The notes under the pieces are model-generated. The model was not told the DNA's origin. It made no database searches and worked only from the letters and a program-made list of their open reading frames with translations. From assembly GCA_001766655.1 (NCBI GenBank), contig MJCC01000005.1:738301-802300 (forward strand): a stretch of DNA of 64,000 bases. Direction: 5' to 3'. This DNA is from Phytomonas francai. Taxonomy: Eukaryota; Euglenozoa; Kinetoplastea; Trypanosomatida; Trypanosomatidae. The position numbers and the translations under genes were made by a program. Numbering within the stretch: position 1 is the stretch's first letter; each line of letters opens with the position of its first letter. This document shows, piece after piece, positions 41,017-50,929 of the stretch.

Positions 41017-41739
41017 TCATTTGCAATATCTATAAAGAAATTTGAACATCATTGAAGCTGCAAGTACACACACTGATAATACACTGCCTGCAACCATATT
41101 GAGTTTGCTTCCCCCTTGGTGTCGCATCCATACTACGCTCTCAGCAACTTTTTTCTCGAGCAGCTCTAGGTCCGCTTCATCATTTTCAATAATGTAGCCT
41201 GCTAGTCTTTGCTTTTGCTCCAATGGCATTTGGCAGCGAATACGATTGAGCGCTTCTTCTTCAGAAAACCCATTGCGAGTGTGCAGCCTCTCGATTTGCA
41301 CTTGTTCTGAACAAGCTACAACGAGCGAATTGCTAATGAAAAATGTGAAGAGACCAGTCTCAAAAAGTGTGGGAGCATCCAAAATCACTACGTACGGGTC
41401 TGAGGAGTTGTGCCACAACCCTTTCCACCAGTGATATGCTATGTGTAACAGGATAATCCTAAAGATTGGAGTGTTCATAATTTTAGCCAACTCATGGCGG
41501 GCTATAGGATCGTTAAAGACAATTTTTCCTAGAACTTCCCGACGCAGGACACCAGTAAGCGGATCTACGCACTCTGGCCAACGTTGGGCAATTTTGCGAG
41601 TGCAGAGAGCGCCTGGAGATTGAAGATCGCGTACAATAGTATCAGAATCAATAACTTGCATGTGGTAATCACGCTTCAGCATAGTTGATACGGTCGACTT
41701 GCCACAGGCAATGCCACCTGTGAGGCCTATAAGAATCAT
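41017..41739 (-). CDS. DPCK: Dephospho-CoA kinase with C-terminal membrane tail
   Basis: A 240-residue CoaE-family kinase that phosphorylates dephospho-CoA at the 3'-hydroxyl, the last step of coenzyme A synthesis. The P-loop GGIACGKST is at residues 8-16. VIDSDTIVRDL (the substrate-binding Asp region) and LDAPTLFETGL follow in family order. The last ~28 residues contain a hydrophobic helix (VAGSVLSVCVLAASMMF) and a short basic end, which would make a tail-anchored membrane protein. It starts with an ATG at 41739. It is a monofunctional enzyme, unlike the fused COASY of animals. Confidence 0.93.
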   Translation of the reverse strand: MILIGLTGGIACGKSTVSTMLKRDYHMQVIDSDTIVRDLQSPGALCTRKIAQRWPECVDPLTGVLRREVLGKIVFNDPIARHELAKIMNTPIFRIILLHIAYHWWKGLWHNSSDPYVVILDAPTLFETGLFTFFISNSLVVACSEQVQIERLHTRNGFSEEEALNRIRCQMPLEQKQRLAGYIIENDEADLELLEKKVAESVVWMRHQGGSKLNMVAGSVLSVCVLAASMMFKFLYRYCK

Positions 41740-41995
41740 GTGGCTGATTTGCTATAGAAAGGTTAGGTTGTGTTCATTAAAAGTATAGAAGTACTTACCT
41801 TGCTATGCAAAAAGTGCACTTATAAAACCGATACACAGGAAAACAAATAAAAGGTTCATAACGATACAAAAAAGAAATAGTAAAGGCCCAAGGGGCTACT
41901 CTGGTGGAGTACGGCAAAAAAACCGTTTTATTGTATATTCGTTCAAATTCGAAGTAAAAATAATGCAATCATTGGGGGCATAGCATTATACGACT

Positions 41996-42523
41996 TCACT
42001 TCTTGCTCGTGCGTGCGGCGATGGCCTTCTGCATCCGCTTCTTGGCAGCGGCAGTGGAGTCCATCTTGGTAGCCTTCTTTTGGATCTTCCGGAGGGCGAT
42101 CTTATGCCACGAGACGGGCTCCTTGGCGTCGGCCTCGTCGAAGATCTTACGAGCCCAGTGGGCCCGCGAGCGGCGGGCAACGCGCAGCTGGTAGCGCTCG
42201 AAGTCCGTCGAGGTGGCCAGAGCCTTCTTTGCCGCCACACGCACCGCAGTGCGGGTGGTTGCGTAGCGCTCAAGTATCTTCGACGACGCCAAGGCCTCCT
42301 TCAGGGCCTTGCCGCTGCAGTTGCGCGAGATCTTCTCGCAGAACTTGAGGGGCTCAATGTTGCGGATGTTCTGCACATGGCGCCACATCTTCTTATCCTC
42401 AGGGTTCTCGACGATCACACGGTTGCCGTCGACGATGTCCACGATGACGCCGATGTGGTCCTGGCGAGGTCCACGGAGGATGCGCACCAGGCGCCCAGCA
42501 CGAACGTAGTGGGACTTTACCAT
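41996..42523 (-). CDS. RPL14: 60S ribosomal protein L14 (eL14)
   Basis: A 175-residue large-subunit protein with an N-terminal KOW-type barrel (GRLVRILRGPRQDHIGVIVDIVD). The long basic C-terminal helical extension (RVARRSRAHWARKIFDE, ending AAARTSKK-like) is characteristic of the trypanosomatid form; the length matches it. The gene is markedly richer in G and C at third positions than its neighbours, as expected of a highly expressed gene. It starts with an ATG at 42523, preceded by AG acceptors at 42537-42536 and 42544-42543. Confidence 0.97.
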   Translation of the reverse strand: MVKSHYVRAGRLVRILRGPRQDHIGVIVDIVDGNRVIVENPEDKKMWRHVQNIRNIEPLKFCEKISRNCSGKALKEALASSKILERYATTRTAVRVAAKKALATSTDFERYQLRVARRSRAHWARKIFDEADAKEPVSWHKIALRKIQKKATKMDSTAAAKKRMQKAIAARTSKK

Positions 42524-42535
42524 TATACACGATTG

Positions 42536-42600
42536 CTACCCACTATAGAGTTTAAGTAAAAATATATTTAGAGAAAATAAAAATGGAGTTTGAAAGGGTG
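42536..42600 (-). promoter_or_regulatory. Putative spliced-leader acceptor of L14
   Basis: On the minus strand, a tract reading CTCCATTTTTATTTTCTCT is followed by the AG dinucleotides at 42544-42543 and 42537-42536. This gives a 12-19-nt 5' UTR, short as is common for ribosomal protein mRNAs. Confidence 0.45.
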
Positions 42601-42803
42601 TTACTAAAAGCCTCATCGAAAAATAAAAACATCAAATTCATTCAATGATCTTTCAAAAACCTGAATTGCACGGTGTATTATGCTGTGGTTTTTGTCTAGC
42701 AGGGATAAATTCAAACAGCAATCAGCCTCTTCTCATCCTCCCTCGATAGACAAAATAACTATTAAAAGGCAAAAGCAAACCCCCCGAAGTCGATTCCATT
42801 GTA

Positions 42804-44594
42804 CTAACGCATCTTGGAGAAAATCACCTTGACATCTTTCATAAGCAGACTGGACGAGTTTAGTTGGTCGTACAGGGAATACGTCTCGTAAACATAAAAA
42901 GCAACACTAAGTGAGTTCAAAGCATGGATTCGATTCATTTTATTTAGTGATATGAGCCCAGCTCCGATTGGAGTTTCGTCCCCATCCTGCGGTCGCACCT
43001 CCGTTAGGTTTAGCCGAATAAACTGGGTTGAGTCTGCGCCGGGCCATTTGAGCAACACCAGATGCTCTAACCACCGGAGGCTTCCGCTGGCACTTTGGTA
43101 ACTCGGTAGCGTATCACCAACGACAATTTGCCAGCCTTTTTGGTCAAGTAATGTAATGCTAACTTGAAAAGACGGCGAGATGCCCGTTGACAATCCGGAT
43201 ACCATAGGGAATCCGTAGATGGTTCCTAAGATAATTGTGCACATGCATGTTTTCTGGTAAAGATTCAGAAGAGGCCCACGTATGGAAAATGTATCAATTT
43301 GATCATCGCCTTGCACAACAAAGGAATCGTTCGCGTTGAGCATTGACTCAGAAAAGAGGTCTGTGATACTAGTGTCAGTAAGGTCAATTCCTTGTATTAC
43401 TCCGCCTCTTCGGATGGCTGAATCCATTGATAAGTTGTTCCATTGGCTACTAGGACGGCTCATCGTCAGCGGCATACCGTTAGTCCTCAACAGGACCTGT
43501 TCTCCCTTATCCTTGTCAAACGCCACGATCATGCCTTCGGTCGGGTCAACAAACCCGCCACTACTCAAAACACGATACACAGGGAGGATGGCGCGCAGAA
43601 TTGGAAGCTCCTGCGAAGCTAGCATGCATCGGTTCGTAATACAGGTAGTGTTTACCCAATAGTGATACGGAATATTCGCTGTGGTCGGCTGAGGAACCAT
43701 GATGTGCGATTTGATAACAATTGGTGCAGATGGTCGCTGCAAGCCATTCACAACTAGCCTGAGTTCAAGAGTACGCATGCAGACCCTTTGGGAGTGGACC
43801 CAAGTCACACTGAAATACACCCGCTGTTGTGGTCTTACAGTAATGACGTTCGGAGGTTCAACACAAATATACATAGAAGCCTCCTTTAAAGGCAATAGTT
43901 GCATGGCTAGGGAACTCGATTCGGTCATGTTCATGGCACAAATAACATTGGAGACGATGTACTGCCCGGCATCCGAAAGCAAAAAAGGTGGATAGTAAAG
44001 GTCTATCGTTGAGACCCGTACCGCGCCGTAGTTATATTCAAGCGGCATGTAGTTACTTTCCGGAGGCGCGTCCAGCAAGCTGCTGTGTATTTCCACATCT
44101 AGTACCGCGTGGACTGCTTCCGAATCTATTGCAGTTTTCGTTGGCGTGATATGCAAGCAATATTTGGAATACTGATTACCCTCCGTTGCCATAGACTGCG
44201 CGTTGAAGGCGCTTAACCCAATTATGATGTTCGGATGCTTCGCGCTCGCTACCTCAATCAATAGCATAGGTTCCTCATGGAGAGGAATTTCAACCCCAGC
44301 CTCTAATCCCCACTCAGCACCGGTCCAGCCTTGCTGATCGTACTTTATCATCCTCGGAGGGGTCGTTCCAATTCGAACCAGTTTGGATTTGACATGTACC
44401 AAAATAGGGTTCGTCGCATCCCACTGCTGTTTGCTACGCGAAGCCCACTGTGACGCCTCCTCAGCTGTTTCAATAAGTCTGAAACGCGTAATATGCAAGA
44501 TGAACTTTTCTTCAGATTTGAGACTATGCTTGTTAGCATGAAGGTCCCCGAAGGTTCTGCTAAGGGAAGCTAATGGTGTCGTCACGCCTGGCAT
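42804..44594 (-). CDS. Unrecognised beta-rich protein, paralogue 1 of a tandem pair
   Basis: A 596-residue protein from the ATG at 44594. It is clearly related to the next gene upstream (45022-46248). Both carry an N-terminal block (ETAEEASQWASRSKQQW here), a middle block (LYYPPFLLSDAGQYIVSNVI, ~residue 200) and a WVNTTCITN...LPVYRVL block (~315-345). The middle looks like MSP/ASH-type or Ig-like beta sandwiches. About 250 further residues, also beta-rich (ILGTIYGFPM...LVLLKWPGADS), are absent from the paralogue and could be a C2-like domain. No signal peptide or membrane segment is seen. The function is unknown; the pair was probably produced by tandem duplication. Confidence 0.75.
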   Translation of the reverse strand: MPGVTTPLASLSRTFGDLHANKHSLKSEEKFILHITRFRLIETAEEASQWASRSKQQWDATNPILVHVKSKLVRIGTTPPRMIKYDQQGWTGAEWGLEAGVEIPLHEEPMLLIEVASAKHPNIIIGLSAFNAQSMATEGNQYSKYCLHITPTKTAIDSEAVHAVLDVEIHSSLLDAPPESNYMPLEYNYGAVRVSTIDLYYPPFLLSDAGQYIVSNVICAMNMTESSSLAMQLLPLKEASMYICVEPPNVITVRPQQRVYFSVTWVHSQRVCMRTLELRLVVNGLQRPSAPIVIKSHIMVPQPTTANIPYHYWVNTTCITNRCMLASQELPILRAILPVYRVLSSGGFVDPTEGMIVAFDKDKGEQVLLRTNGMPLTMSRPSSQWNNLSMDSAIRRGGVIQGIDLTDTSITDLFSESMLNANDSFVVQGDDQIDTFSIRGPLLNLYQKTCMCTIILGTIYGFPMVSGLSTGISPSFQVSITLLDQKGWQIVVGDTLPSYQSASGSLRWLEHLVLLKWPGADSTQFIRLNLTEVRPQDGDETPIGAGLISLNKMNRIHALNSLSVAFYVYETYSLYDQLNSSSLLMKDVKVIFSKMR

Positions 44595-45021
44595 TTTACC
44601 ATAGTTATCACAGGGGTTTCCTTATTGTTAGACTTAATGACAGAGGATAGCCTAAAAGGTAATGGCGCAGCTCCTTGTCGTATGAAGATATAGCGGGCAA
44701 ATGAGATGCACTATTGTAGTTTGTTTGTTTGTTTTGGGGAGGGAAATGAAAAGCCAACAAAAGAACTGCAATTAAGGAAATCAACCCCCTAAAAAAATAT
44801 GTAATCATCTCCCACCCTCAGACAAAAGGGCATGTTCATTGATAGAATTCAAGAGAATAATAAGAAAGAATTCGCTACAGCATGACTGTAAAAATGAAAT
44901 AGTAGCACCGATAACTCTGTTGCTACTGAAATCACTTAAGCACCCGCTTTCCTTTGTAAACACTGTCCATGTTGAGACAATTCATGTATTCGTGTAAATG
45001 CGTATATATGCACCCTATTGG
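44595..45021. other. Spacer between the tandem paralogues, 427 bases
   Basis: I see no remnant here of the C-terminal domain that the shorter paralogue lacks. Confidence 0.5.
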
Positions 45022-46248
45022 TCAGTTTTCGATTTCATGGTACATCCTACTCGAAGGGGGAGCTTCCTTCATTAGAACCGTATAAACAGGAAGTCTAGCC
45101 TCAATTAAGGACCTTTCAGCCTGGCTGCAGGGAACATTGGTGATCATCGTAGTGTTAACCCAAAGTAAATAACCTTCGTTTATTTTCGTCGGTCGTGGAG
45201 GCTCGTTGAGTAAATGAATGTCCACTGATGGAATGCTTTTGCCATCTACAGAAATAAGAGCGCGAAGTTTAACCGCGCCGCCATCATGAACACTCCCTGT
45301 AATGGTGAATGGCTTGAACGCATTCCATGTACAAACAAAGAAATCCCGTTCATTTTTTTGATGGAGTGTAACTTGAGAGGGATTGATTTTCATCACACTC
45401 GTGTCTCCTGTTACCACTAGTTCAATTGATGTTGTCTTGTCCTCCGAGCTTTCTACACTGATAACATTAGAGACAATAAAAGTCCCAGTGCCGGTGAGGA
45501 AGCACGCAGGAAAGTATAGAGTCTCAGTAGAGAATTTAAGGACTGGATAAGCCGAAGGCGTTGCAGTGCTGTTATTTTGATAATTTTCAACAGCTTTCCT
45601 TGGATCTTTGTCCCTTGGTACCTCACCTACTACAAAAATATCCAAGATGCCATAAATGGTATTGTCATCAACACTTTTTACTCGGTTTGGAATGAGCAGA
45701 GTGGAGAACCTCTGAGGTGAATCACTGAGAAGCGCTGAGCTCACATTCACAATAGAAACGCATTGCACCTCTCCTAAGACGTTGATAACTTCCAAAGCCA
45801 GAATTCCGTCTGACATATCTTCAGAAATGTCTATGCCAATCCGTTCCACTTGGCATTTGTCAGGCTCAGGTGGAAATGATGGTGTGTTGTGTACTGAAGC
45901 ATCTGTATCGCACCCACAATCGCTATGACCTCTGCATTCGTTAGTGACAGTATGCTCTGCAGCACCTGGTATAATTGCTGGAGAAATACTCCCTTCCTGT
46001 ATTTCTGACGATTGGTCGAGAGCAGAAGAAGGCGAGGCCATGCTTCCATCCCAGATTATGCCCCATATTTTTTCATCAGGTTTGTAGGCTACCTCTTTTG
46101 GAATTGTTGTGCCTAAAACGATTTCAGATCTTCCCTTTACGCGGGCCGCCAACGGCCTTTCGATACCCCATTGCCTTTTGGCCCGATGCAGCCATCCGGT
46201 CTCCTCCTCCGCTGTGCTAATTAAAACGAATCGCTTAACGTATAGCAT
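45022..46248 (-). CDS. Unrecognised beta-rich protein, paralogue 2 of a tandem pair
   Basis: A 408-residue protein from the ATG at 46248. It shares with paralogue 1 the start (STAEEETGWLHRAKRQWG), the TLYFPACFLTGTGTFIVSNVI block and the LLWVNTTMITN...LPVYTVL block. It then ends within about 20 residues. A Cys-rich insert (CRGHSDCGCDTD, ~residue 105) is absent from paralogue 1. Segments such as MKINPSQVTLHQKNERDFFVCTW resemble MSP/ASH-like beta strands. No catalytic motif is visible and the function is unknown. Confidence 0.75.
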   Translation of the reverse strand: MLYVKRFVLISTAEEETGWLHRAKRQWGIERPLAARVKGRSEIVLGTTIPKEVAYKPDEKIWGIIWDGSMASPSSALDQSSEIQEGSISPAIIPGAAEHTVTNECRGHSDCGCDTDASVHNTPSFPPEPDKCQVERIGIDISEDMSDGILALEVINVLGEVQCVSIVNVSSALLSDSPQRFSTLLIPNRVKSVDDNTIYGILDIFVVGEVPRDKDPRKAVENYQNNSTATPSAYPVLKFSTETLYFPACFLTGTGTFIVSNVISVESSEDKTTSIELVVTGDTSVMKINPSQVTLHQKNERDFFVCTWNAFKPFTITGSVHDGGAVKLRALISVDGKSIPSVDIHLLNEPPRPTKINEGYLLWVNTTMITNVPCSQAERSLIEARLPVYTVLMKEAPPSSRMYHEIEN

Positions 46249-47111
46249 CTCGTAAATTAATTATCGATTCCCTTTATTATTATTACTTAATTATATCAAA
46301 ATATAGAATATAGAAAATGGAATTATGTGGATAATTAGATACCTTTCAGCATCTGCATAACTTTTCCATTTTTGTCTGAATAAGGTTTGATCATAAACCT
46401 CAGTTCAGAGACTAGTATTGATATGTTTAAAAAAAAAATACAGATCCACAATTATGAGTATGTTTACCTTTATATATTGTTGAATCGCATTAGCGTCTTT
46501 ACTAGATTATTGTTACCTAAAGAGAAGAGCGCAGGTCAAGATAAAGCGTCTGGTGCACTTTAAGAAAATGTAGAACTTCTACTAGATGATTAATATCATT
46601 TCAACTTATTATTTGCTGTTACACACATATATACATTATCGACAGAATGTCGCTTCATGGGATCGTTGCTTTATTAAAATAATAAAAGATGTAAAGTCAT
46701 GGTTTAGAATGACTTATTTCAACTTATTTATATTATCAGCATACGAACCGTGAAATTTTATGTATGAACTATACTATTATACTATGTGTTCGTAATTCAG
46801 CAATCTAGATTAAGAAGCGAGAATTTTTTCTTGAAAAAGATTTCCTCCCTATGTATGGTGTTAAGAGACTCCATAAGGTCGTTAAAAATTAGCTTCCAAA
46901 ATTCAGGAAGGAATTCGAATGGGTGTAGCCACTCCTCGAAAATCCTATCGCGGAGAAGATAAGAGAAATGAAGGATGATGCCCGATAAAACTTTATAATT
47001 ACAACCTAGGGCATATTTAAAATATAAGCTGAAAGAGAAAATAAATAAGTATAGGAATGGAATCAAATGATGCATTTGTTCTGTCGTACTCTAGAGCAAA
47101 TTATCCTATTT
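46249..47111. other. Spacer, 863 bases, with a doubtful 92-codon frame
   Basis: AT-rich. A minus-strand frame at 46797-47075 begins with ATG and encodes 92 residues with a hydrophobic N-terminus (FLYLFIFSFSLYF) and a charged rest. It starts only 37 bases after the helicase stop, leaving little room for polyadenylation and trans-splicing signals, so it is more likely 3' UTR than a gene. Confidence 0.5.
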
Positions 47112-50100
47112 TCAAACGATTACAAGCTCACCTGGGTTGGCCATAATGGTATCTTCATCTTGATCATCTCCGTCATCCTCCTGATCATTAAGATAGTCCT
47201 GCATGTTGGGGCTCTTCACATCCGCTTCAGTATCAGAAGCCGGTCTAACTTCTTTGGGGAAATGCTGATCCTGAGCAAAGGCAAGAACGCAAGGTTCACT
47301 ATCACATAGTACTGTCAAGTTGCCATATGCAACCGTAACACATTTCTTTTCTTCTACGGTTAACGTCAGCTCTTCAAACTCGTCACCGCTCACTACCTCC
47401 ATCATGTTATCTTCAGCCTCACTTTCGGCGGAACTCATATCCTTATAGCCTCGGAGATAACAAGGTACACTCTTAGGGCTATCCTCCGAAAAAGTTCGCA
47501 CAGCTCTGGGAATGTCCTCGATAAAAGTGTCAGTTTCTGCTATTACGTTAGATAGCGGGTAACCAATAAGCGTTGCGATTGCGCGCACAAGGTCTTTTGG
47601 GAATATATCAGCGCGAAGCTTCTTGATAGATAACGCGAGGTAGTAATCCATGCAACCGCGGGCCACCTTCAGTGCTTGGGCCATACGCTCCGTTGTTACA
47701 TACAGTTTTTTTCCCCCATCAAAAAACATCGCCTTGTAGTTCTCCTTATGATGGATAATATCGTTGCCGAGGGGAAATAATGGTCCCATTTTGCATTTTT
47801 TGTCAAATAGCACGGACTCAGGGACTTCCGTTAATGGGCAAATCGTGAGTTGATTTACGCATAGTGCAACATCCAGTGGGGATACACACGTCGAATCAAA
47901 CAACGTTAGCGACGATTCTAATTGCATACGTTCATAATATAGGACAAAAGGCCTCCATTGAAGATCATTTCGCTTAGCAGACATTAGTAACGAGTTCATG
48001 GAGAAAGTTGATGGCTTGTTGTCCCAACAAACCACCATTGGTTGCAATTTTCTCTGTTTTGCCCGAAACTCAATTGAAGCAATACGAGGGTATAAAGACC
48101 ATAATACAACAAGACGAACAAGCCCTATGTTTTCATTATGGCAGGAAGCCACTTGTGTCGGGTTCTTCAGTCGTCGCAACAGTGGTGATCGGAGCACAAG
48201 GTTAATTAGTTGTTTTTTTGTACGATCTAGCATGTACAGAGCTGATTGGTCTGCGAAGTTTGCAAATGCGTAGTCGTGACTTCGACCACTCCTTAACCAC
48301 TCAGTGTATACTTTTTTGACACACAAGTGATCAGAAAAGTTGCCCTCATCCAAATTCTGCATGATCCCACGTGCATACTCTCTTTCATTTGGGTTAGGTT
48401 TCATGAATAACGACTTCACTGACAAACCGGCTGCAATTATTGCCACAGAATCTAGTACACCGAAGCATGCTGAAGTAAACAACATCTTCCCTAGAAGCGG
48501 ATGCACTGGTAACTGAGCCAGTGCATGCCCAAGATTTGTCAAATGCTCGTCATTTGTAAACACCCCCATCTCCGTCAGAAACTGTACAGCGTTCCGAATA
48601 GACGTCACTGGTGGGGGGTCCATCGCTCGCACTAGCATAGACTCGCATCTCTCAGTGGGGTGAATTGCTTTCAATTGCAGACAGACTTCTTCCAGAGCTG
48701 TCCGCAACATCTCAGGTGGTTGGAATTCTTCCAAGTTATCATACACGGCAGCAGGGAGTAGGTGAATACACACACCTGCTTGGCAACGGCCAGCTCGGCC
48801 GCGTCGTTGCTTGCCGTTTGCTTTTGCAATCAGCGTTGCTGTTAGGGAACACAAATTGCTAGAGGGGTCGTACGATGTTCCCTTGATAAGCCCACTATCT
48901 AAGACGTAAACTACATCATCGATTGTAATACTTGTCTCAGCTATACTTGTGGCTAAAACAATTTTCCGGTGCCGTTTTGGAGCTGGCAAAAAAACTCGCT
49001 GCTGTTCAGAGCTTGTGAGGCTTGAGTGGAGCAGCAGTACATACAGCTGACGATATATCGGCAAACAGGAAAGCATTTTATAGACACGCATTATAGCTGC
49101 CCATCCAGGTAAAAATACGAGGATGCTACCCAAAAGGTTGCTGTCTTTCTGATGTAAATATTGAATTATTTTACAGATCAATCCGTAGGGCACTATTGAC
49201 TCGGCATCACGTCCGATATCATTGAATACAGAAGATCGAAGCTTTTCGTACAATTCTTCTTTCTTATCATCAGTTCCTTCGTTCTCTATTTCAGATTTGG
49301 CGTTATTGCGCAAGAGAGCCATCGCCGGCACAGACGTAGCAGGTACACCGGCCCACTGGATGGCATCCTCCAAAAAATACTCTTTGACGGGAAATAACGT
49401 ACCCTCAATACTAATCAGCGGAACCTGAGAAGTTGAGTTTATGCCAAAGAAATAATTTACCAGTGTCTCGATTTGCACTGTTGCTGACATTACCACAAGC
49501 TTCAATTTTGTAGGATACCTATCAGGATATCTGCGTTGTGCCATAATACGATCCTTTAGAAGCAACAGGCAAAAATCAGTGTCAACATCGCGTTCGTGAA
49601 CCTCATCCACAATCACACACGACACACCATTTAATTCCGGCTCTATGTGCAGATGCCGAAGTAGGATTCCAGTCGTCTCGTACACAATCCGCGTGTTGGG
49701 GCTGGTTTTATTCTCAAAGCGGATCACATACCCACATCTGTCCCCGCACGCCTCACCACGCTCTTCCGCTACACGGGAGGCCACCGAAAGGGCACTAATG
49801 CGACGCGGCTGCGTACACACAACCATCGAATCCTTAGGGAAAATGTTCGCATCGTATATTATCTGCGGCACCTGCGTTGTTTTACCACAACCTGTGGCCC
49901 CACACACGATTATGACGTCATTATCCTTCAAAAGATTGATGATGTCATTCCCTCGTGCAAAAGCTGGGAGCGCTCGCCGCTGCTTTTGCAAACTTTGATA
50001 ACGGGACTCATCCCTTCTGAATGCTGGAGGAGTGGGTAGACCCTCTTGGAGCAAGCGCATTTGCTTGCGCGGCTTCTTTGAATGACTAGCCTCAGCGTGT

Positions 50101-50684
50101 AAATCCTGACACATGTTATGCCAATATTTCTTCATTAATTTCATGGATTCTTCTAGCTGCTCTTCACTAGGGACAGCTTTAAGCTCCTCAGCTCCTTGAT
50201 ACCCTTCCGTTTTCTCAATTCGCACGCCATTGATTGTGGGCACATGATCTTCTAACAGATATCCTGTTGTCGGTTTAGTTAGCTTCAAGGCTCTGTCTGC
50301 GGAAGAGCCATGTGACTTGTGTTCAATTTTGAAAATACTTGCAATGCGATGAACATCCTTACGCTGATTCCCTGATAGTGATGAAGGTAAAGTTACCTCT
50401 TGCGCTTCCTTGTCGTTAACAAAGGCTCTAACCAAGGCGAGAAAATCTCTATACCTCCAGGTAGAAATGATATTTTCATCAGGTAGTTGGGGTACAAACG
50501 TTTCTGAAGAGGAAGCAACCTGTTGAGTGTCTGAATCTTTCGAATCTTTTTTGCCGCATTTTTTCTGCGACTTTTTACACGGCCTCTTCCCTTTCGAAGA
50601 TGGGTTCTGAGAAGACGTCGCTGGGACAGTTTCGTCATCATTAGAAGGCCCCTTTTTAGATTTCTTCTTATATTTACCAGACAT
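47112..50684 (-). CDS. DEAH/RHA-type RNA helicase
   Basis: An ~1,190-residue superfamily 2 helicase. Motif I is GATGCGKTTQ (~residue 261), motif II DEVHERD (~357, DEVH rather than DEAH), motif III SAT, and motif VI QRRGRAGR (~623). HA2 (winged-helix and ratchet) and OB-fold regions follow. The N-terminus is a Lys-rich low-complexity stretch (KKKSKKG, KGKRPCKKSQKKCGKK). The RHA-like order and length suit the DHX29/DHX36/DHX57/YTHDC2 group; no dsRNA-binding domain is evident. An ATG at 50744 would add 20 residues. However, the polypyrimidine tract at 50757-50795 is followed by its first AG at 50720-50719, downstream of that ATG. The ATG at 50684 (MSGKYKKKSKKG) is therefore preferred. The C-terminus is acidic (NDQEDDGDDQDED). 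Confidence 0.92.
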   Translation of the reverse strand: MSGKYKKKSKKGPSNDDETVPATSSQNPSSKGKRPCKKSQKKCGKKDSKDSDTQQVASSSETFVPQLPDENIISTWRYRDFLALVRAFVNDKEAQEVTLPSSLSGNQRKDVHRIASIFKIEHKSHGSSADRALKLTKPTTGYLLEDHVPTINGVRIEKTEGYQGAEELKAVPSEEQLEESMKLMKKYWHNMCQDLHAEASHSKKPRKQMRLLQEGLPTPPAFRRDESRYQSLQKQRRALPAFARGNDIINLLKDNDVIIVCGATGCGKTTQVPQIIYDANIFPKDSMVVCTQPRRISALSVASRVAEERGEACGDRCGYVIRFENKTSPNTRIVYETTGILLRHLHIEPELNGVSCVIVDEVHERDVDTDFCLLLLKDRIMAQRRYPDRYPTKLKLVVMSATVQIETLVNYFFGINSTSQVPLISIEGTLFPVKEYFLEDAIQWAGVPATSVPAMALLRNNAKSEIENEGTDDKKEELYEKLRSSVFNDIGRDAESIVPYGLICKIIQYLHQKDSNLLGSILVFLPGWAAIMRVYKMLSCLPIYRQLYVLLLHSSLTSSEQQRVFLPAPKRHRKIVLATSIAETSITIDDVVYVLDSGLIKGTSYDPSSNLCSLTATLIAKANGKQRRGRAGRCQAGVCIHLLPAAVYDNLEEFQPPEMLRTALEEVCLQLKAIHPTERCESMLVRAMDPPPVTSIRNAVQFLTEMGVFTNDEHLTNLGHALAQLPVHPLLGKMLFTSACFGVLDSVAIIAAGLSVKSLFMKPNPNEREYARGIMQNLDEGNFSDHLCVKKVYTEWLRSGRSHDYAFANFADQSALYMLDRTKKQLINLVLRSPLLRRLKNPTQVASCHNENIGLVRLVVLWSLYPRIASIEFRAKQRKLQPMVVCWDNKPSTFSMNSLLMSAKRNDLQWRPFVLYYERMQLESSLTLFDSTCVSPLDVALCVNQLTICPLTEVPESVLFDKKCKMGPLFPLGNDIIHHKENYKAMFFDGGKKLYVTTERMAQALKVARGCMDYYLALSIKKLRADIFPKDLVRAIATLIGYPLSNVIAETDTFIEDIPRAVRTFSEDSPKSVPCYLRGYKDMSSAESEAEDNMMEVVSGDEFEELTLTVEEKKCVTVAYGNLTVLCDSEPCVLAFAQDQHFPKEVRPASDTEADVKSPNMQDYLNDQEDDGDDQDEDTIMANPGELVIV

Positions 50685-50718
50685 CACGTCGAAACAACCA
50701 AAAACGATGCGTGGCTTC

Positions 50719-50795
50719 CTATTTACAGTGGGAAAGGAAAACATTTTTGGAAAAGAAAATAAAAAAAATGTTGAAATAGTAAAAAAAAAAAGATA
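50719..50795 (-). promoter_or_regulatory. Polypyrimidine tract and putative spliced-leader acceptor of the DEAH helicase
   Basis: On the minus strand, T-rich tracts at 50795-50757 continue through TTTTCCTTTCCC to the first AG at 50720-50719. That AG lies inside the longest open frame, so it argues for initiation at 50684 with a ~34-nt 5' UTR. Confidence 0.5.
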
Positions 50796-50929
50796 CCATT
50801 AATCAGGAATTAACAATATTCATATATAATAGATAAATAGCGATAATTTAATATATAATACTATAAAGTTCAAAAAAACGATATTTAAATTACGGGATAA
50901 GGGAAAAATTAAGGCAAGCATACGAAATG

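Noticed and set aside
46797..47075. 92-codon minus-strand frame with hydrophobic N-terminus
   Set aside because: Only 37 bases from the helicase stop, too little for polyadenylation plus trans-splicing; no family resemblance. Kept as a note within the spacer.
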